The translations under genes and the position numbers were made by a program. The notes beneath the pieces are model-generated. The model was given only the letters and a program-made list of their open reading frames with translations, made no database searches and was not told where the DNA came from. From the NCBI GenBank assembly GCA_007695195.1, contig REEG01000077.1, positions 1-33,754 on the forward strand: a DNA stretch of 33,754 nucleotides, given 5' to 3'. Positions 7,915 through 16,719 of this stretch are shown one piece after another. Source of the DNA: Gemmatimonadales bacterium. GTDB lineage: Bacteria > Gemmatimonadota > Gemmatimonadetes > Longimicrobiales > Gaopeijiaceae. Positions within the stretch are counted from its first letter, which is position 1; each line of letters starts with the position of its first letter.

Positions 7915-8828
7915 GTGCTGAGAAGGAGACGCAGATCATCGCCATCTACGGAAAGGGCGGCATCGGGAAGAGTTTCACCCTGGCCAACCTCTCCTACATG
8001 ATGGCCCAGCAGGGCAAGAAGGTCCTCCTCATCGGATGTGACCCGAAGTCCGACACCACGAGTCTCCTCTTCGGCGGTCGGGCCTGCCCGACCATCATCG
8101 CCACCTCGTCGGAAAAACGGATCGCCGGGGAGGAAGTGGCCATCTCCGATGTCTGCTTCACCCGGGACGGTGTCTTCGCCATGGAGCTCGGCGGCCCGGA
8201 AGTGGGTCGAGGATGTGGAGGCCGGGGCATCATCCACGGCTTCGAGCTCCTGGAGAAGCTGGGCTTCCACGACTGGGGGTTCGACTTCGTCCTCCTGGAC
8301 TTCCTGGGCGACGTGGTGTGCGGTGGCTTCGGTCTCCCCATCGCCCGGGACATGTGCCAGAAGGTCATCGTGGTGGGGTCCAACGACCTGCAGTCGCTCT
8401 ACGTGGCCAACAATGTCTGCTCCGCGGTGGAGTACTTCCGCACCATGGGCGGCAACGTGGGTGTGGCCGGGCTGGTCATCAACAAGGATGACGGCACCGG
8501 TGAGGCCCACGCCTTCGCCGAGAAGGTGGGGATCCCGGTGCTGGCGGCCATCCCGCAGCACGACGACATCCGCCGCAAGAGTGGCAACTACGAGATCGTC
8601 GGGACGCCGGGGGGACGGTGGGCACCGGTGTTCGAGGAGCTGGCACAAGGGGTGGCCGAAGCGCCGCCGCTGCAGCCCAACACCCTCACCCACGATGAGT
8701 TGCTGGACCTCTTCAAGGGCGAGGACGTGGGCCGGGATGTGATCCTGACCCCGGCCACGCCGGAAGAGATGATGAGCGCCGATGCGCTCGAGCGGGAATC
8801 GCTGGAAATCGTCTACGAGACTGCTTGA
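7911..8828 (+). CDS. bchX: Chlorophyllide a reductase iron protein (BchX)
   Basis: BchX is the NifH-like homodimeric ATPase that passes electrons to BchYZ, which reduces ring B of chlorophyllide a to the bacteriochlorin. The 305-residue protein carries the P-loop GKGGIGKS (14-21), switch residues in CDPKSDTT, and the two conserved cysteines that bridge a [4Fe-4S] cluster, C102 in GRGCGGRG and C137 in DVVCGGFG. ATG at 7911 overlaps the bchC stop, with GGAGG just upstream. It is shorter than many proteobacterial BchX proteins because it lacks their N-terminal extension. The frame that stays open for 800 bases upstream overlaps bchC and is not coding. BchL is excluded by context and by the following bchY and bchZ. 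Confidence 0.95.
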   Translation: MSAEKETQIIAIYGKGGIGKSFTLANLSYMMAQQGKKVLLIGCDPKSDTTSLLFGGRACPTIIATSSEKRIAGEEVAISDVCFTRDGVFAMELGGPEVGRGCGGRGIIHGFELLEKLGFHDWGFDFVLLDFLGDVVCGGFGLPIARDMCQKVIVVGSNDLQSLYVANNVCSAVEYFRTMGGNVGVAGLVINKDDGTGEAHAFAEKVGIPVLAAIPQHDDIRRKSGNYEIVGTPGGRWAPVFEELAQGVAEAPPLQPNTLTHDELLDLFKGEDVGRDVILTPATPEEMMSADALERESLEIVYETA

Positions 8829-8845
8829 TGGAGACCAGGAGACCC

Positions 8846-10555
8846 ATGTCCACCACCGAATCCACCACCGAACCGCGCCGCCGGAAGCTGCCGGTCGTGA
8901 CCGGAGGCTCCGCTCAGGAGCCCGCCGGACCCGACCTGGCCGCCGCCGTGGAGGCCGGGGCCCCATCGCCCAACGGCGCCGGGTGCCATGGTGGGTCGGA
9001 GCGTCTCCGGGCGGCCGCGAAGACGGGAGAGTCCGGCAAGGTGCTGGAAGAGTTGGTGAAGGACTATCCGCTGGGGCCCCACGACAAGCCCCAGGGGATG
9101 TGCCCGGCCTTCGGGTCGCTGCGGGTGGGACTCCGCATGCGGCGGACCGCCACCATCCTCTCCGGATCGGCGTGCTGCGTCTACGGGCTCTCCTTCACCT
9201 CCCACTTCTATGGAGCCCGGCGCACGGTGGGATACGTGCCCTTCAACTCCGAGACGCTGGTGACCGGCGCCCTGTTCGAGCATGTGAAGCAGGCGGTGCA
9301 CGACCTGGCCGATCCTGAGAAGTATGACGCCATCATCATGACGAACCTCTGCGTTCCCACCGCATCCGGGGTGCCTCTGGATCTCCTTCCAAAGGAGATC
9401 AACGGGGTCCGGATCATCGGGATCGACGTGCCGGGGTTCGGCGTCCCCACCCACGCCGAGGCCAAGGATGTCCTTTCGGGGGCCATCCTCCGCTACGCCC
9501 GCAAGGAAGCGGAGCGGGGCCCGGTGGCGCGACCGAAGGATCTGGTGAAGGATCGGCCCACGGTCACCCTTCTGGGAGAGCTCTTCCCGGCAGATCCCAT
9601 GGGGATCGACGCCCTCCTGAGGCCCTTGGGGGCCACGGTGGGCACCACGGTTCCGACCCGGGAGTGGCGCGAGCTCTACAAGGCGCTGGATGCCCCGGTG
9701 GTGGCGGCGGTGCACCCCTTCTATGTGCGAGCGGTCCGGGAATTCGAGCGTGCCGGTCGCACGGTCGTCCCCTCCGGACCGGTGGGAGCCGACGGGACCG
9801 CAGCGTGGCTCGCCGCCGTCGGTGAAGTCCTGGGTACCCCCGCCGATGTTCTCGGCGCGGCGGTGGATCAGGCCGTGGGAGCCACCCGGAGTGCCCTGTC
9901 CGCACAGCGGATCGATGGGCGCATCGTGGTTTCCGGTTACGAGGGTTCCGAGCTCCTGGTGGCCCGACTCCTGACGGAGGCGGGCGCCGAGGTCCCCTAT
10001 GTGGGGACCGCCCTTCCCCGGTCCAAGTGGAGCGATCCGGACCGGGAGTGGCTGGAGGCACGGGGCACCCACGTGCAGTACCGGGCGTCGCTGGAGCAGG
10101 ACCTGGCGGCCTCCAAGGATGTGAATCCCGACCTGGTTCTGGGGACGACGCCGGTGGTGCAGGCGTCCAAGGAGGCCGGGACCCCGGCCCTCTACTTCAC
10201 GAACCTCATCTCGGCACGGCCCATCTTCGGGCCGGCCGGCGCCGGTGGGATCGCCGAGGTCATCGGCGGGGCTATCGGGGGTCGGGAACGGCTGAACCGG
10301 ATGCGGGCCTTCTTCGCCGGCGTCGGGACGGGTCACACGGCCGGATATGGTCACGACGGGGTTCCCGAGGAGCGCCTCAGTGCGCGTCAGCGGAACGCCC
10401 GGGCCAGGGGCGGCAAGGCATCAACAGGTCAACGGAAGGGGGCGGAGACACCGACGGCCAAGGCCGCCGGCGGAGAGCCGACGCCTTCCGCTGAAGCCGG
10501 CGAGGGCACCGGACGCACGTCCGAGCCCCCCCGGAAGGACCAGGAGGTCGCCTGA
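8846..10555 (+). CDS. bchY: Chlorophyllide a reductase subunit Y (BchY)
   Basis: BchY and BchZ form the NifDK-like catalytic component of chlorophyllide a reductase. The 569-residue protein shows the BchY cysteines that would bind the [4Fe-4S] cluster: C86 in [11 protein letters not shown]110/C111 in [16 protein letters not shown], and C169 in [10 protein letters not shown]. The last 55-60 residues are a low-complexity, charged and probably disordered tail, and the first 45 residues are also low-complexity; the protein is therefore longer than usual (about 490-520). I chose ATG at 8846 because AGGAGA lies just upstream; ATG at 8828, overlapping the bchX stop as TGATG, is an equal alternative and would add six residues. 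Its stop overlaps the bchZ start (TGATG). Confidence 0.93.
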   Translation: MSTTESTTEPRRRKLPVVTGGSAQEPAGPDLAAAVEAGAPSPNGAGCHGGSERLRAAAKTGESGKVLEELVKDYPLGPHDKPQGMCPAFGSLRVGLRMRRTATILSGSACCVYGLSFTSHFYGARRTVGYVPFNSETLVTGALFEHVKQAVHDLADPEKYDAIIMTNLCVPTASGVPLDLLPKEINGVRIIGIDVPGFGVPTHAEAKDVLSGAILRYARKEAERGPVARPKDLVKDRPTVTLLGELFPADPMGIDALLRPLGATVGTTVPTREWRELYKALDAPVVAAVHPFYVRAVREFERAGRTVVPSGPVGADGTAAWLAAVGEVLGTPADVLGAAVDQAVGATRSALSAQRIDGRIVVSGYEGSELLVARLLTEAGAEVPYVGTALPRSKWSDPDREWLEARGTHVQYRASLEQDLAASKDVNPDLVLGTTPVVQASKEAGTPALYFTNLISARPIFGPAGAGGIAEVIGGAIGGRERLNRMRAFFAGVGTGHTAGYGHDGVPEERLSARQRNARARGGKASTGQRKGAETPTAKAAGGEPTPSAEAGEGTGRTSEPPRKDQEVA

Positions 10556-12003
10556 TGTTGGTCCTGGATCACGATCGAGCCGGCGGATACTGGGGCTCCG
10601 TCTACGCCTTCACGGCGCTGAAGGGGCTTCAGGTAGTCATCGATGGACCGGTGGGATGCGAAAACCTTCCCGTCACCTCGGTCCTGCACTACACGGACGC
10701 CCTTCCTCCCCACGAGCTGCCCATCGCCGTCACCGGGCTCTCCGAGGACGAGCTCTCCATGACCGGCACGGAGGAAGCCCTCCGCCGGGCCGGCGAGAGT
10801 CTGAACCCGGACGAGCCGGCGGTGGTGGTCACAGGCAGTATCGCGGAGATGATCGGGGGCGGTGTGGTGCCGGCAGGGACGAATCTTCTGCGCTTCCTCC
10901 CCCGCACCATCGATGAGGACCAGTGGGAGTCCGCCAATCGGGCGCTCTACTGGCTCTGGACCCAGTTCGGAGAGAAGAAGGCCCGCAACCGCAAGAAGAG
11001 GGAGTCGGAGCGGCCCCTGGTGAACATCATCGGGCCCATCTACGGAACCTTCAACATGCCTTCGGATCTGGCCGAGATCCGGCGGCTCATCGAGGGCGTC
11101 GGGTGCGAAGTCAACATGGTGTTCCCCCTCGGGGCGCACGTGGATGACATCCCCGCCCTCGCCGATGCCGATGTGAATGTGCTCATGTACCGGGAGTTCG
11201 GGCAGAAGCTCTGTGAGGAGCTGGAAAAGCCGTGGATCCGCGCCCCCATCGGGATGTCGTCCACGACCCGGTTCCTCGAGGCACTGGCCGAGCATACCGG
11301 AATCGATGCCGGACCGTTCATCGAAAAGGAGAAGCACACGACGCTGAAGCCCATCTGGGACTTGTGGCGAAGTGTTACCCAGGACTTCTTCGCCACCTCA
11401 TCCTTCGCCGTGTTCAGCGGTGAAACGTACGCCAAGGGACTGGAGGGATACTTCACCGAAGATCTGGGAATGCCCTGTACCTACGTACACCATCGGCGCC
11501 CGGGACAGAAGCCGGACAACGAGGCGGTGCGCGACACGCTGAAGCGGCGCCCGCCCCTGCTCCTCTTCGGGAGCTTCAATGAACGGATGTACGCGGCCGA
11601 GTTGGGCCTCCGCTGCCAGTACATCCCGGCGTCCTTCCCGGGCGCCATCGTACGACGACACACAGGAACGCCCTTCATGGGCTACGCAGGGGCCACCTAC
11701 CTGGTCCAGGAGATCTGCAACGCGCTTTTCGACGCCCTCTTCCACATCCTTCCCCTGGGGACGGAGATGGACAAGGGAGACGCCACCCCGGCCCGGCCCG
11801 GTGGGGAGTCCATCCCCTGGGAGGACGAGGCCCGGGAGTTCCTGGACGAGATCCTGCGGGAATTCGCGCCCCTGGTTCGGATTTCCATGGCGAAACGGAT
11901 GCGGGACGCCGCCGAGAAGGCCGCCCTCGCCTCCGAAGAAGAGATCGTAACGCTGGAGCGGGTCCAGATGGCCCGCGAGCAACTGTCGGGGGTGGCGGCA
12001 TGA
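10555..12003 (+). CDS. bchZ: Chlorophyllide a reductase subunit Z (BchZ)
   Basis: BchZ is the NifK-like partner of BchY; the heterotetramer binds chlorophyllide a and reduces the C7-C8 bond with electrons from BchX. The 482-residue protein matches the family along its length, starting [17 protein letters not shown], with C35 in [10 protein letters not shown] as the cluster ligand, then [32 protein letters not shown] and [20 protein letters not shown]. The C-terminal helix (residues about 430-482) is the usual BchZ tail. ATG at 10555 shares a base with the bchY stop, and AGGAGG lies seven bases upstream. In Proteobacteria puf genes follow directly; here the next gene is bchO on the opposite strand, 43 bp away. 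Confidence 0.95.
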   Translation: MLVLDHDRAGGYWGSVYAFTALKGLQVVIDGPVGCENLPVTSVLHYTDALPPHELPIAVTGLSEDELSMTGTEEALRRAGESLNPDEPAVVVTGSIAEMIGGGVVPAGTNLLRFLPRTIDEDQWESANRALYWLWTQFGEKKARNRKKRESERPLVNIIGPIYGTFNMPSDLAEIRRLIEGVGCEVNMVFPLGAHVDDIPALADADVNVLMYREFGQKLCEELEKPWIRAPIGMSSTTRFLEALAEHTGIDAGPFIEKEKHTTLKPIWDLWRSVTQDFFATSSFAVFSGETYAKGLEGYFTEDLGMPCTYVHHRRPGQKPDNEAVRDTLKRRPPLLLFGSFNERMYAAELGLRCQYIPASFPGAIVRRHTGTPFMGYAGATYLVQEICNALFDALFHILPLGTEMDKGDATPARPGGESIPWEDEAREFLDEILREFAPLVRISMAKRMRDAAEKAALASEEEIVTLERVQMAREQLSGVAA

Positions 12004-12046
12004 CGCCCACCACCACCGAGCACCGGGACCAACGCGGTGTCCCCCC

Positions 12047-12973
12047 TCAGTCGCCGGATGCGGCGGGGAGGACTCCGACACGCTCGGCCAGCTCCAACAG
12101 ACAATCGGCCACCAGTTCCGGGGCTTCCTCGGGAAGCAGGTGCCCAAGCTTTGGCTCGAAACGGAGTTGCAGGCTTTGCTGCCCCTCGGGGTGAGCAAGG
12201 ATGGCCCGGGAGATGGACTCCCGGATGGTGGCGGGAGGGACCCACTGGTCCTCCTCCCCTGCCAACACAGTCACGGGAATTCCGAGTCGGGCCGCTTCGA
12301 CGGCCACGTTCGATGGGTCCCAGTCCGAAAAGAGTGCGAGTGCCCCGGCCACGCGCCGGGGATCGGACAGCAGGGCCCGGTAGCGGGACCGGACCTCCGG
12401 GTCCAACCGGGATCCGGTGGATCGGAGGAGTTGCTCCACCACCGGGAGATTGCGAATGACGCCGGCTGCACCCCGGGCAAGAAGCCCGGAACGCGCCAGA
12501 GCCGCCATAGGACGATCCAGCAGGGGCGGAACATAGGTGTCGCGGCTTCCCAGAGCGGGAGCCAGCGCCAGAATGGCCCTGGGGGCGATCCACCCCCGAG
12601 CTGCCGCCCGGATCGCGATACAGGCTCCGGCCGAATGACCGGCCACCAGCGGGGGGGAGATGCCCTCCTGTCGGAGGAGGCGACCCAACTGGGATGCCAC
12701 CTCCTCCAGCCCGGAACGACCGGGCGGAGAAGAAAGGGAGTAACCATGTCCCGGGAGATCGGGAATGATGAGGGAGAGGCGGGTTTCCAGCAGCCTCGCG
12801 ACGCGGCTCCACTGGTGGGCCGACGAAGCGCTCCCATGGATCAACAGCAGGGGTGGGCCCGAGCCGAGGTGGACCAGGTGCCAGCGAGCATCCTCCACCC
12901 GGACGTATCGACCCGCCTCGGGGAAGGGCCAGGACGGCTCAGCCCCACTTGGGTCGGGAGGCATCGCGTTCAC
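12047..12973 (-). CDS. bchO: Mg-chelatase-associated alpha/beta hydrolase BchO
   Basis: BchO is an alpha/beta-hydrolase-fold protein usually encoded with bchI and bchD; its reaction is unknown. The 308-residue protein has the oxyanion-hole segment LLLIHGSASSAHQW, PDLPGHG, the nucleophile elbow VAGHSAGAC (Ser), and a C-terminal LGHLLPEEAPE with the catalytic His. STGSRLDPE and RRVAGALALFSDWD are typical BchO wording. I chose GTG at 12973 because GGGAGG sits five bases upstream; the ATG three codons later and a longer TTG start are less well placed. It is inverted relative to its neighbours and lies between bchZ and pufB, rather than after bchD. It diverges from pufB, so both promoters must lie in 12974-13131. 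Confidence 0.85.
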   Translation of the reverse strand: MNAMPPDPSGAEPSWPFPEAGRYVRVEDARWHLVHLGSGPPLLLIHGSASSAHQWSRVARLLETRLSLIIPDLPGHGYSLSSPPGRSGLEEVASQLGRLLRQEGISPPLVAGHSAGACIAIRAAARGWIAPRAILALAPALGSRDTYVPPLLDRPMAALARSGLLARGAAGVIRNLPVVEQLLRSTGSRLDPEVRSRYRALLSDPRRVAGALALFSDWDPSNVAVEAARLGIPVTVLAGEEDQWVPPATIRESISRAILAHPEGQQSLQLRFEPKLGHLLPEEAPELVADCLLELAERVGVLPAASGD

Positions 12974-13131
12974 GCGGACCTCCCGGGCGTTGAGACCGCG
13001 ACGAAGGTCGCGGGATCCGCCCCACGGCGGGCCCCCGTCCGGCAACGGGAAATCTTCGGAGCATTGCTTTGCCGAGTAGTGGTTCGAATCCGTTCCGACA
13101 TGTTCATCTGACCCTCATGAAGGAGGTCATC
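12974..13131. promoter_or_regulatory. Divergent bchO/pufB promoter region
   Basis: This 158-bp spacer must start both bchO and the puf operon, because bchO blocks simple read-through from bchCXYZ being the only source. It contains no TGT-N12-ACA site and no clear sigma-70 pair that I can defend. A strong ribosome-binding site, AAGGAGG, precedes pufB. The call as a regulatory region rests on gene orientation only. Confidence 0.45.
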
Positions 13132-13287
13132 ATGGCACAGCAAGATGGCCCGGGAAGCCTCTCCGGGCTCACGGACAACGAGGCGAAAGAGTTCCACAAG
13201 ATCTTTGTGAGCTCGTTCGTCCTGTTCACGGCCGTCGCCGCAGTCGCTCACATCCTCGCGTGGATGTGGCGCCCCTGGGGCGTCTAG
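13132..13287 (+). CDS. pufB: Light-harvesting complex 1 beta polypeptide (PufB)
   Basis: PufB is the single-helix beta subunit of the LH1 antenna ring around the reaction centre. The 51-residue peptide has the family pattern: a soluble N-terminus ([15 protein letters not shown]), one membrane helix, H40 in [14 protein letters not shown] as the axial ligand of a bacteriochlorophyll, and the conserved WMWRPW end. H22 is the second conserved histidine. I chose ATG at 13132, preceded by AAGGAGG, over an upstream in-frame start. pufA follows after 25 bp. Confidence 0.95.
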   Translation: MAQQDGPGSLSGLTDNEAKEFHKIFVSSFVLFTAVAAVAHILAWMWRPWGV

Positions 13288-13312
13288 ACGTCTCCCCCGA
13301 TTGGAGAAAGAA

Positions 13313-13501
13313 ATGTACCGCATCTGGATGGTCTTCGACCCCAGAAGGACGCTGATCGCCCTCTTCTCATTCCTGGGCGTGCTCGCGTTGACGATTCACT
13401 TCATCCTGCTCAGCACCGACGAGTACAACTGGCTGGTGCCGACCGATCAAGCTACCGCGGGAGCCATGGTCGACGTGACCCCGCTTCCGCCCGGCCTCTA
13501 A
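13313..13501 (+). CDS. pufA: Light-harvesting complex 1 alpha polypeptide (PufA)
   Basis: PufA is the LH1 alpha subunit. The 62-residue peptide begins [14 protein letters not shown], typical of LH1 alpha, followed by one membrane helix with H29 in [12 protein letters not shown] as bacteriochlorophyll ligand and the conserved EYNWL. After that comes a periplasmic tail of about 20 residues rich in Pro, Thr and Val. I chose ATG at 13313 because GGAGAAAG sits just before it and the peptide then starts as in other PufA proteins; the TTG twelve bases upstream lies within the ribosome-binding site. A stable hairpin follows the gene. Confidence 0.94.
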   Translation: MYRIWMVFDPRRTLIALFSFLGVLALTIHFILLSTDEYNWLVPTDQATAGAMVDVTPLPPGL

Positions 13502-13521
13502 CAGGGCCGCGATGCGGAGCC

Positions 13522-13555
13522 GCGGCGCCGGGGGGCGTTTGACCCCCCGGGCCGC
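13522..13555 (+). other. pufA-pufL intercistronic mRNA hairpin
   Basis: GCGGC (13522-13526), a bulged G, and CCGGGGGG (13528-13535) pair with CCCCCCGG (13543-13550) and GCCGC (13551-13555): 13 GC-rich base pairs around the seven-base loop CGTTTGA. There is no T-tract. In Rhodobacter a hairpin at this place protects the pufBA message from 3' decay and sets the excess of antenna over reaction-centre protein; the same role is inferred here. The rest of the 200-bp spacer (13502-13701) holds no gene. Confidence 0.75.
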
Positions 13556-13701
13556 AACCAGGGCCGGCCCTTTGTCGAGAGGCAGCCGAGCCCACGCACA
13601 TTGGGCGGGAGTCCGCCCCGGTCCGGATACCGGGTCTGACGAACGGACCCAGGACCAGAGGCGAATCACGCCCTCCGGCCCGCCCTCATCGGAGAACGAC
13701 G

Positions 13702-14544
13702 ATGGCGATGCTATCATTTGAAGAAAAGTACCGCGTACGCGGCGGGACCCTCATAGGAGGCGATCTGTTCGATTTCTGGATCGGTCCCTTCTACGTGGGG
13801 TTCTTCGGCGTAGTCAGTATCTTCTTCGCTACCCTTGGTACGGCACTCTGCGTTTGGGGAGCTGCCATCGGTGAAGGCCTGGCCGGCCAGACCTGGAATC
13901 TCTGGCAGATCAATATCGCGCCCCCTCCGCTAGAGTACGGGCTTGGTATAGCACCCATGTTGGAAGGCGGACTATGGCAGGCCATTACGGTCTGCGCAAT
14001 CATCGCCTTCGTATCCTGGGCGCTTCGGCAGGCCGAGATAGCGAAGAAGCTGGGGATGGGTTATCACGTGCCGGTGGCCTTTGGTGTGGCTGTTGGCGCA
14101 TACATAGTTCTCGTCGTGGTCCGGCCCTTTCTACTGGGTGCCTGGGGCCACGGTTTCCCCTACGGAATCATCTCCCACTTGGACTGGGTCTCCAACGTGG
14201 GCTATCAGTACCTCCACTTCCACTACAACCCGGCCCACATGCTGGCGATCACGTTCTTCTTCACGAACGCGCTCGCCCTGGGCCTGCACGGCTCCCTGAT
14301 CCTATCGGTGACCAACCCACCGAAAAACGAGCCGTCACTCAAAACCAGCGAACACGAGAATACCTATTTCCGTGACACGCTGGGCTACTCGATCGGCGCC
14401 ATCGGGATTCACCGTCTTGGGCTGTTCCTGGCCCTGAATGCGGGGATCTGGAGCGCGGTCTGTATCGTCATCAGTGGACCATTCTGGACGCGCGGTTGGC
14501 CGGAATGGTGGAGCTGGTGGCTGAACATCCCCATCTGGGCCTGA
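13702..14544 (+). CDS. pufL: Photosynthetic reaction centre L subunit (PufL)
   Basis: PufL is one of the two core membrane subunits of the type 2 reaction centre. The 280-residue protein opens with [20 protein letters not shown] and has five membrane helices. By alignment with Rhodobacter L from memory, H159 corresponds to L153 (accessory bacteriochlorophyll), H174 to L168, H179 to L173 (special pair), and H196 and H237 to the Fe ligands L190 and L230. Near the QB site E219 corresponds to L212 Glu, and N220 to L213, which is Asp in Rhodobacter. GGAGA lies seven bases before the ATG. By eye the codons are less GC-biased than in the bch genes. pufM follows after 10 bp. Confidence 0.97.
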   Translation: MAMLSFEEKYRVRGGTLIGGDLFDFWIGPFYVGFFGVVSIFFATLGTALCVWGAAIGEGLAGQTWNLWQINIAPPPLEYGLGIAPMLEGGLWQAITVCAIIAFVSWALRQAEIAKKLGMGYHVPVAFGVAVGAYIVLVVVRPFLLGAWGHGFPYGIISHLDWVSNVGYQYLHFHYNPAHMLAITFFFTNALALGLHGSLILSVTNPPKNEPSLKTSEHENTYFRDTLGYSIGAIGIHRLGLFLALNAGIWSAVCIVISGPFWTRGWPEWWSWWLNIPIWA

Positions 14545-14554
14545 GGAGCTGACA

Positions 14555-15661
14555 ATGGCTGAATACCAGAACCTCTTCACCCAGGTCCAGGTCCGGCACG
14601 CGCCGGATCCCGGGGTTCCCGTACCGGACGGTGAGAACCGTATTCCGGACAGCGGGTTCTCCTATTGGCTCGGTAAGATCGGTGACGCCCAGCTCGGTCC
14701 CGTGTATCTCGGGTGGCTGGGAATCCTGTCCCTCATCACGGGCGGTCTGTCCATCATCTTGATGGGTCTCGTGATGTGGAGTTCGGTGGCCTGGGATCCA
14801 ATCCAGTTCGTCCGACTCCTTCCCTGGCTCGCGGTGGAGCCGCCGGCGCCTGAATACGGACTGTCCATCCCGCCCCTCGCCGAGGGGGGCTGGTGGCTGC
14901 TCTGCGGGTTCCTGCTTACGGTCTCCATCATCCTCTGGTGGTTCCGGATGTACACCCGGGCCCGGGCTCTGGGAATGGGTACACATGTCGCCTGGTCCTT
15001 CGCGGCCGCGATCTGGCTGTACCTCGTGCTTGGCTTCATCCGCCCCCTGTTGATGGGGAGCTGGGGCGAAGCGGTTCCCTTCGGAATCTTCCCGCACCTG
15101 GATTGGACGGCGGCGTTCTCAATCCGGTACGGCAACCTTTTCTACAACCCCTTCCACATGCTGTCCATCGCATTCCTGTATGGATCAGCACTTCTCTTCG
15201 CCATGCACGCCGCGACCATTCTGGCGGTAGCGAAGATGGGCGGTGAACGGGAGATCGATCAGATCACCGACCGCGGCACGGCGGCGGAACGCAGCCAGCT
15301 CTTCTGGCGGTGGACCATGGGCTTCAATGCCACCATGGAATCCATCCACCGGTGGGCCTGGTGGTTCGCTTCGCTGACTGTGATCACGGGCGGAATCGGG
15401 ATCGTCCTCACCGGTACCGCAGTGGAAAACTGGTACTTCTGGGGCCAGCAGCACGGCCTCATACCGATCTATCCCGAGGTCTACGAGGCGCCGGTGCCGC
15501 CGCCCCTGCCAGGTGAACTGGATGGGCAGCATATCGGACCTCCGCCTGAAGGCCTCCCCGGTGTAAGTAGCTCCATGGAGGCAGGACCCAGCTTCGCTCT
15601 GCCGGGCACCGAAGCGCACGTGTCCTTCGCCTCGACCCTCAATCAGGAGGTGGCACGATGA
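14555..15661 (+). CDS. pufM: Photosynthetic reaction centre M subunit (PufM), with long C-terminal tail
   Basis: PufM pairs with PufL to hold the special pair, pheophytins, quinones and Fe. The 368-residue protein has five membrane helices. H181 matches M182 (accessory bacteriochlorophyll), H201 matches M202 (special pair), and H218, E233 and H265 match the Fe ligands M219, M234 and M266. [26 protein letters not shown] is near-identical to proteobacterial PufM. D44 stands where Rhodobacter has Asn M44, which pairs with the Asn at L213 in PufL. After the last helix (about residue 298) a tail of about 65 residues follows, rich in Pro, Gly and Ser, some 45-60 residues longer than in Rhodobacter. 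AGGAG precedes the ATG; the stop overlaps pufC as ATGA. Confidence 0.97.
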   Translation: MAEYQNLFTQVQVRHAPDPGVPVPDGENRIPDSGFSYWLGKIGDAQLGPVYLGWLGILSLITGGLSIILMGLVMWSSVAWDPIQFVRLLPWLAVEPPAPEYGLSIPPLAEGGWWLLCGFLLTVSIILWWFRMYTRARALGMGTHVAWSFAAAIWLYLVLGFIRPLLMGSWGEAVPFGIFPHLDWTAAFSIRYGNLFYNPFHMLSIAFLYGSALLFAMHAATILAVAKMGGEREIDQITDRGTAAERSQLFWRWTMGFNATMESIHRWAWWFASLTVITGGIGIVLTGTAVENWYFWGQQHGLIPIYPEVYEAPVPPPLPGELDGQHIGPPPEGLPGVSSSMEAGPSFALPGTEAHVSFASTLNQEVAR

Positions 15662-16719
15662 AAACCCTTAGCCGGATGGCGATAGCCCTGGCCGGGGGGC
15701 TTCTCATCACCACCACCGGATGTGAGTTCCCGCCCATCGATACGGTTCAGTTGGGATTCCGGGGCGTGGGGATGGAGCATGTGGCGAACCCCCGGACCGT
15801 GCAGGATTCCGTGGACGCGGTTCTCGCGAGAGAGCCCTTCGTACCGGGTCCTCCCGACGAATTCGGAGACCCGGCACCTCCTGGCACCTGGGAGAACGTT
15901 CAGGTGCTCGGCCATCTCAGTGAGGCGGAGTTCAACCGCTTCAAGTTGGCCATGACCACCTGGGTGGCGGCCGCCACCGGTGAAGGGTGTAACTATTGCC
16001 ACGTCATCGAGGACAGTGGTGAGGTCAACTTCGCCTCGGATGCCAAGTACCAGAAGGTGGTCTCCAGGAGTATGATCAGCATGACGCAGACGGCCAACGT
16101 CGAGTACGCCGCCCATGTGGGCGAGGCGGGGGTGAACTGCTGGACCTGTCACCAGGGTCAGGTGCAACCGGTGAATCGCTGGTACTTCGGCGATCGCCCG
16201 GACCCGCCCTCGGCAGGTTCCATGATCGAGCGACCTCAGTGGGAGCGGCACTACCTGGATCGGGACGACGCCCGGCTCATCAACCAGACCGCTCTGTCCC
16301 GGAATCGGGAAGAGAATGTGTCCCTCCAGGATACCGAGTACACCTACTGGCTCATGATCCAGATGTCGGAACACCTCGGGGTGAACTGCACGTACTGCCA
16401 CACCTCGGCACGGTTCTCCGACTGGGATGAGAGCCCGCCACAGCGGGTACACGCCATGCGTGGGCTGGACATGGTCCGGACCATGAATATGGAGTACATC
16501 GTACCGCTGACGGACGAACTCCCCGAGCACCGACTCGGACCCGAGGGAGACGGCGCCAAGATCAACTGTGCCACCTGCCATGCAGGGGCCTGGAAGCCCC
16601 AGTACGGGCTGCCGGCCACGCACGGAATCGACTGGCCCGCCCTCATGCAGATCGGCGTTTCGCACCCTACCGGTAACGGGGCGGCAGACGCAGGTGAGGA
16701 GCTCTCCGGAGCGCCATGA
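15658..16719 (+). CDS. pufC: Reaction-centre tetrahaem cytochrome c subunit (PufC)
   Basis: PufC sits on the periplasmic face of the reaction centre and re-reduces the special pair. The 353-residue protein has a lipoprotein signal peptide with a lipobox ending at C22 (ITTTGC), so it is likely lipid-anchored. It has four CxxCH haem motifs: CNYCH (111-115), CWTCH (161-165), CTYCH (244-248) and CATCH (304-308). Methionines at [10 protein letters not shown] and [10 protein letters not shown] are candidate sixth ligands. The start ATG overlaps the pufM stop, and AGGAGG lies eight bases upstream. The stop overlaps the next gene as ATGA, so the operon continues. Confidence 0.96.
   Translation: MKTLSRMAIALAGGLLITTTGCEFPPIDTVQLGFRGVGMEHVANPRTVQDSVDAVLAREPFVPGPPDEFGDPAPPGTWENVQVLGHLSEAEFNRFKLAMTTWVAAATGEGCNYCHVIEDSGEVNFASDAKYQKVVSRSMISMTQTANVEYAAHVGEAGVNCWTCHQGQVQPVNRWYFGDRPDPPSAGSMIERPQWERHYLDRDDARLINQTALSRNREENVSLQDTEYTYWLMIQMSEHLGVNCTYCHTSARFSDWDESPPQRVHAMRGLDMVRTMNMEYIVPLTDELPEHRLGPEGDGAKINCATCHAGAWKPQYGLPATHGIDWPALMQIGVSHPTGNGAADAGEELSGAP

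Noticed and set aside
12021-12043. Possible terminator hairpin between the bchZ and bchO stops (CACCG/CGGTG or GGGAC/GTCCC)
   Set aside because: The alternative five-bp stems are short and mutually exclusive; too weak to list.
12000-12194. Small frame starting with an ATGA overlap at the bchZ stop, at the place where pufQ would be in Rhodobacter
   Set aside because: The 64-residue translation is Ser/Arg/Thr-rich with no membrane helix, unlike PufQ, and most of it is antisense to bchO.
13081-13091. GGTTCGAATCC, identical to a tRNA T-loop, between bchO and pufB
   Set aside because: The flanking bases form only a weak T-stem with two wobble pairs, and no matching acceptor, D or anticodon arm is present upstream. 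It is probably chance, though a tRNA-derived integration scar cannot be fully excluded.
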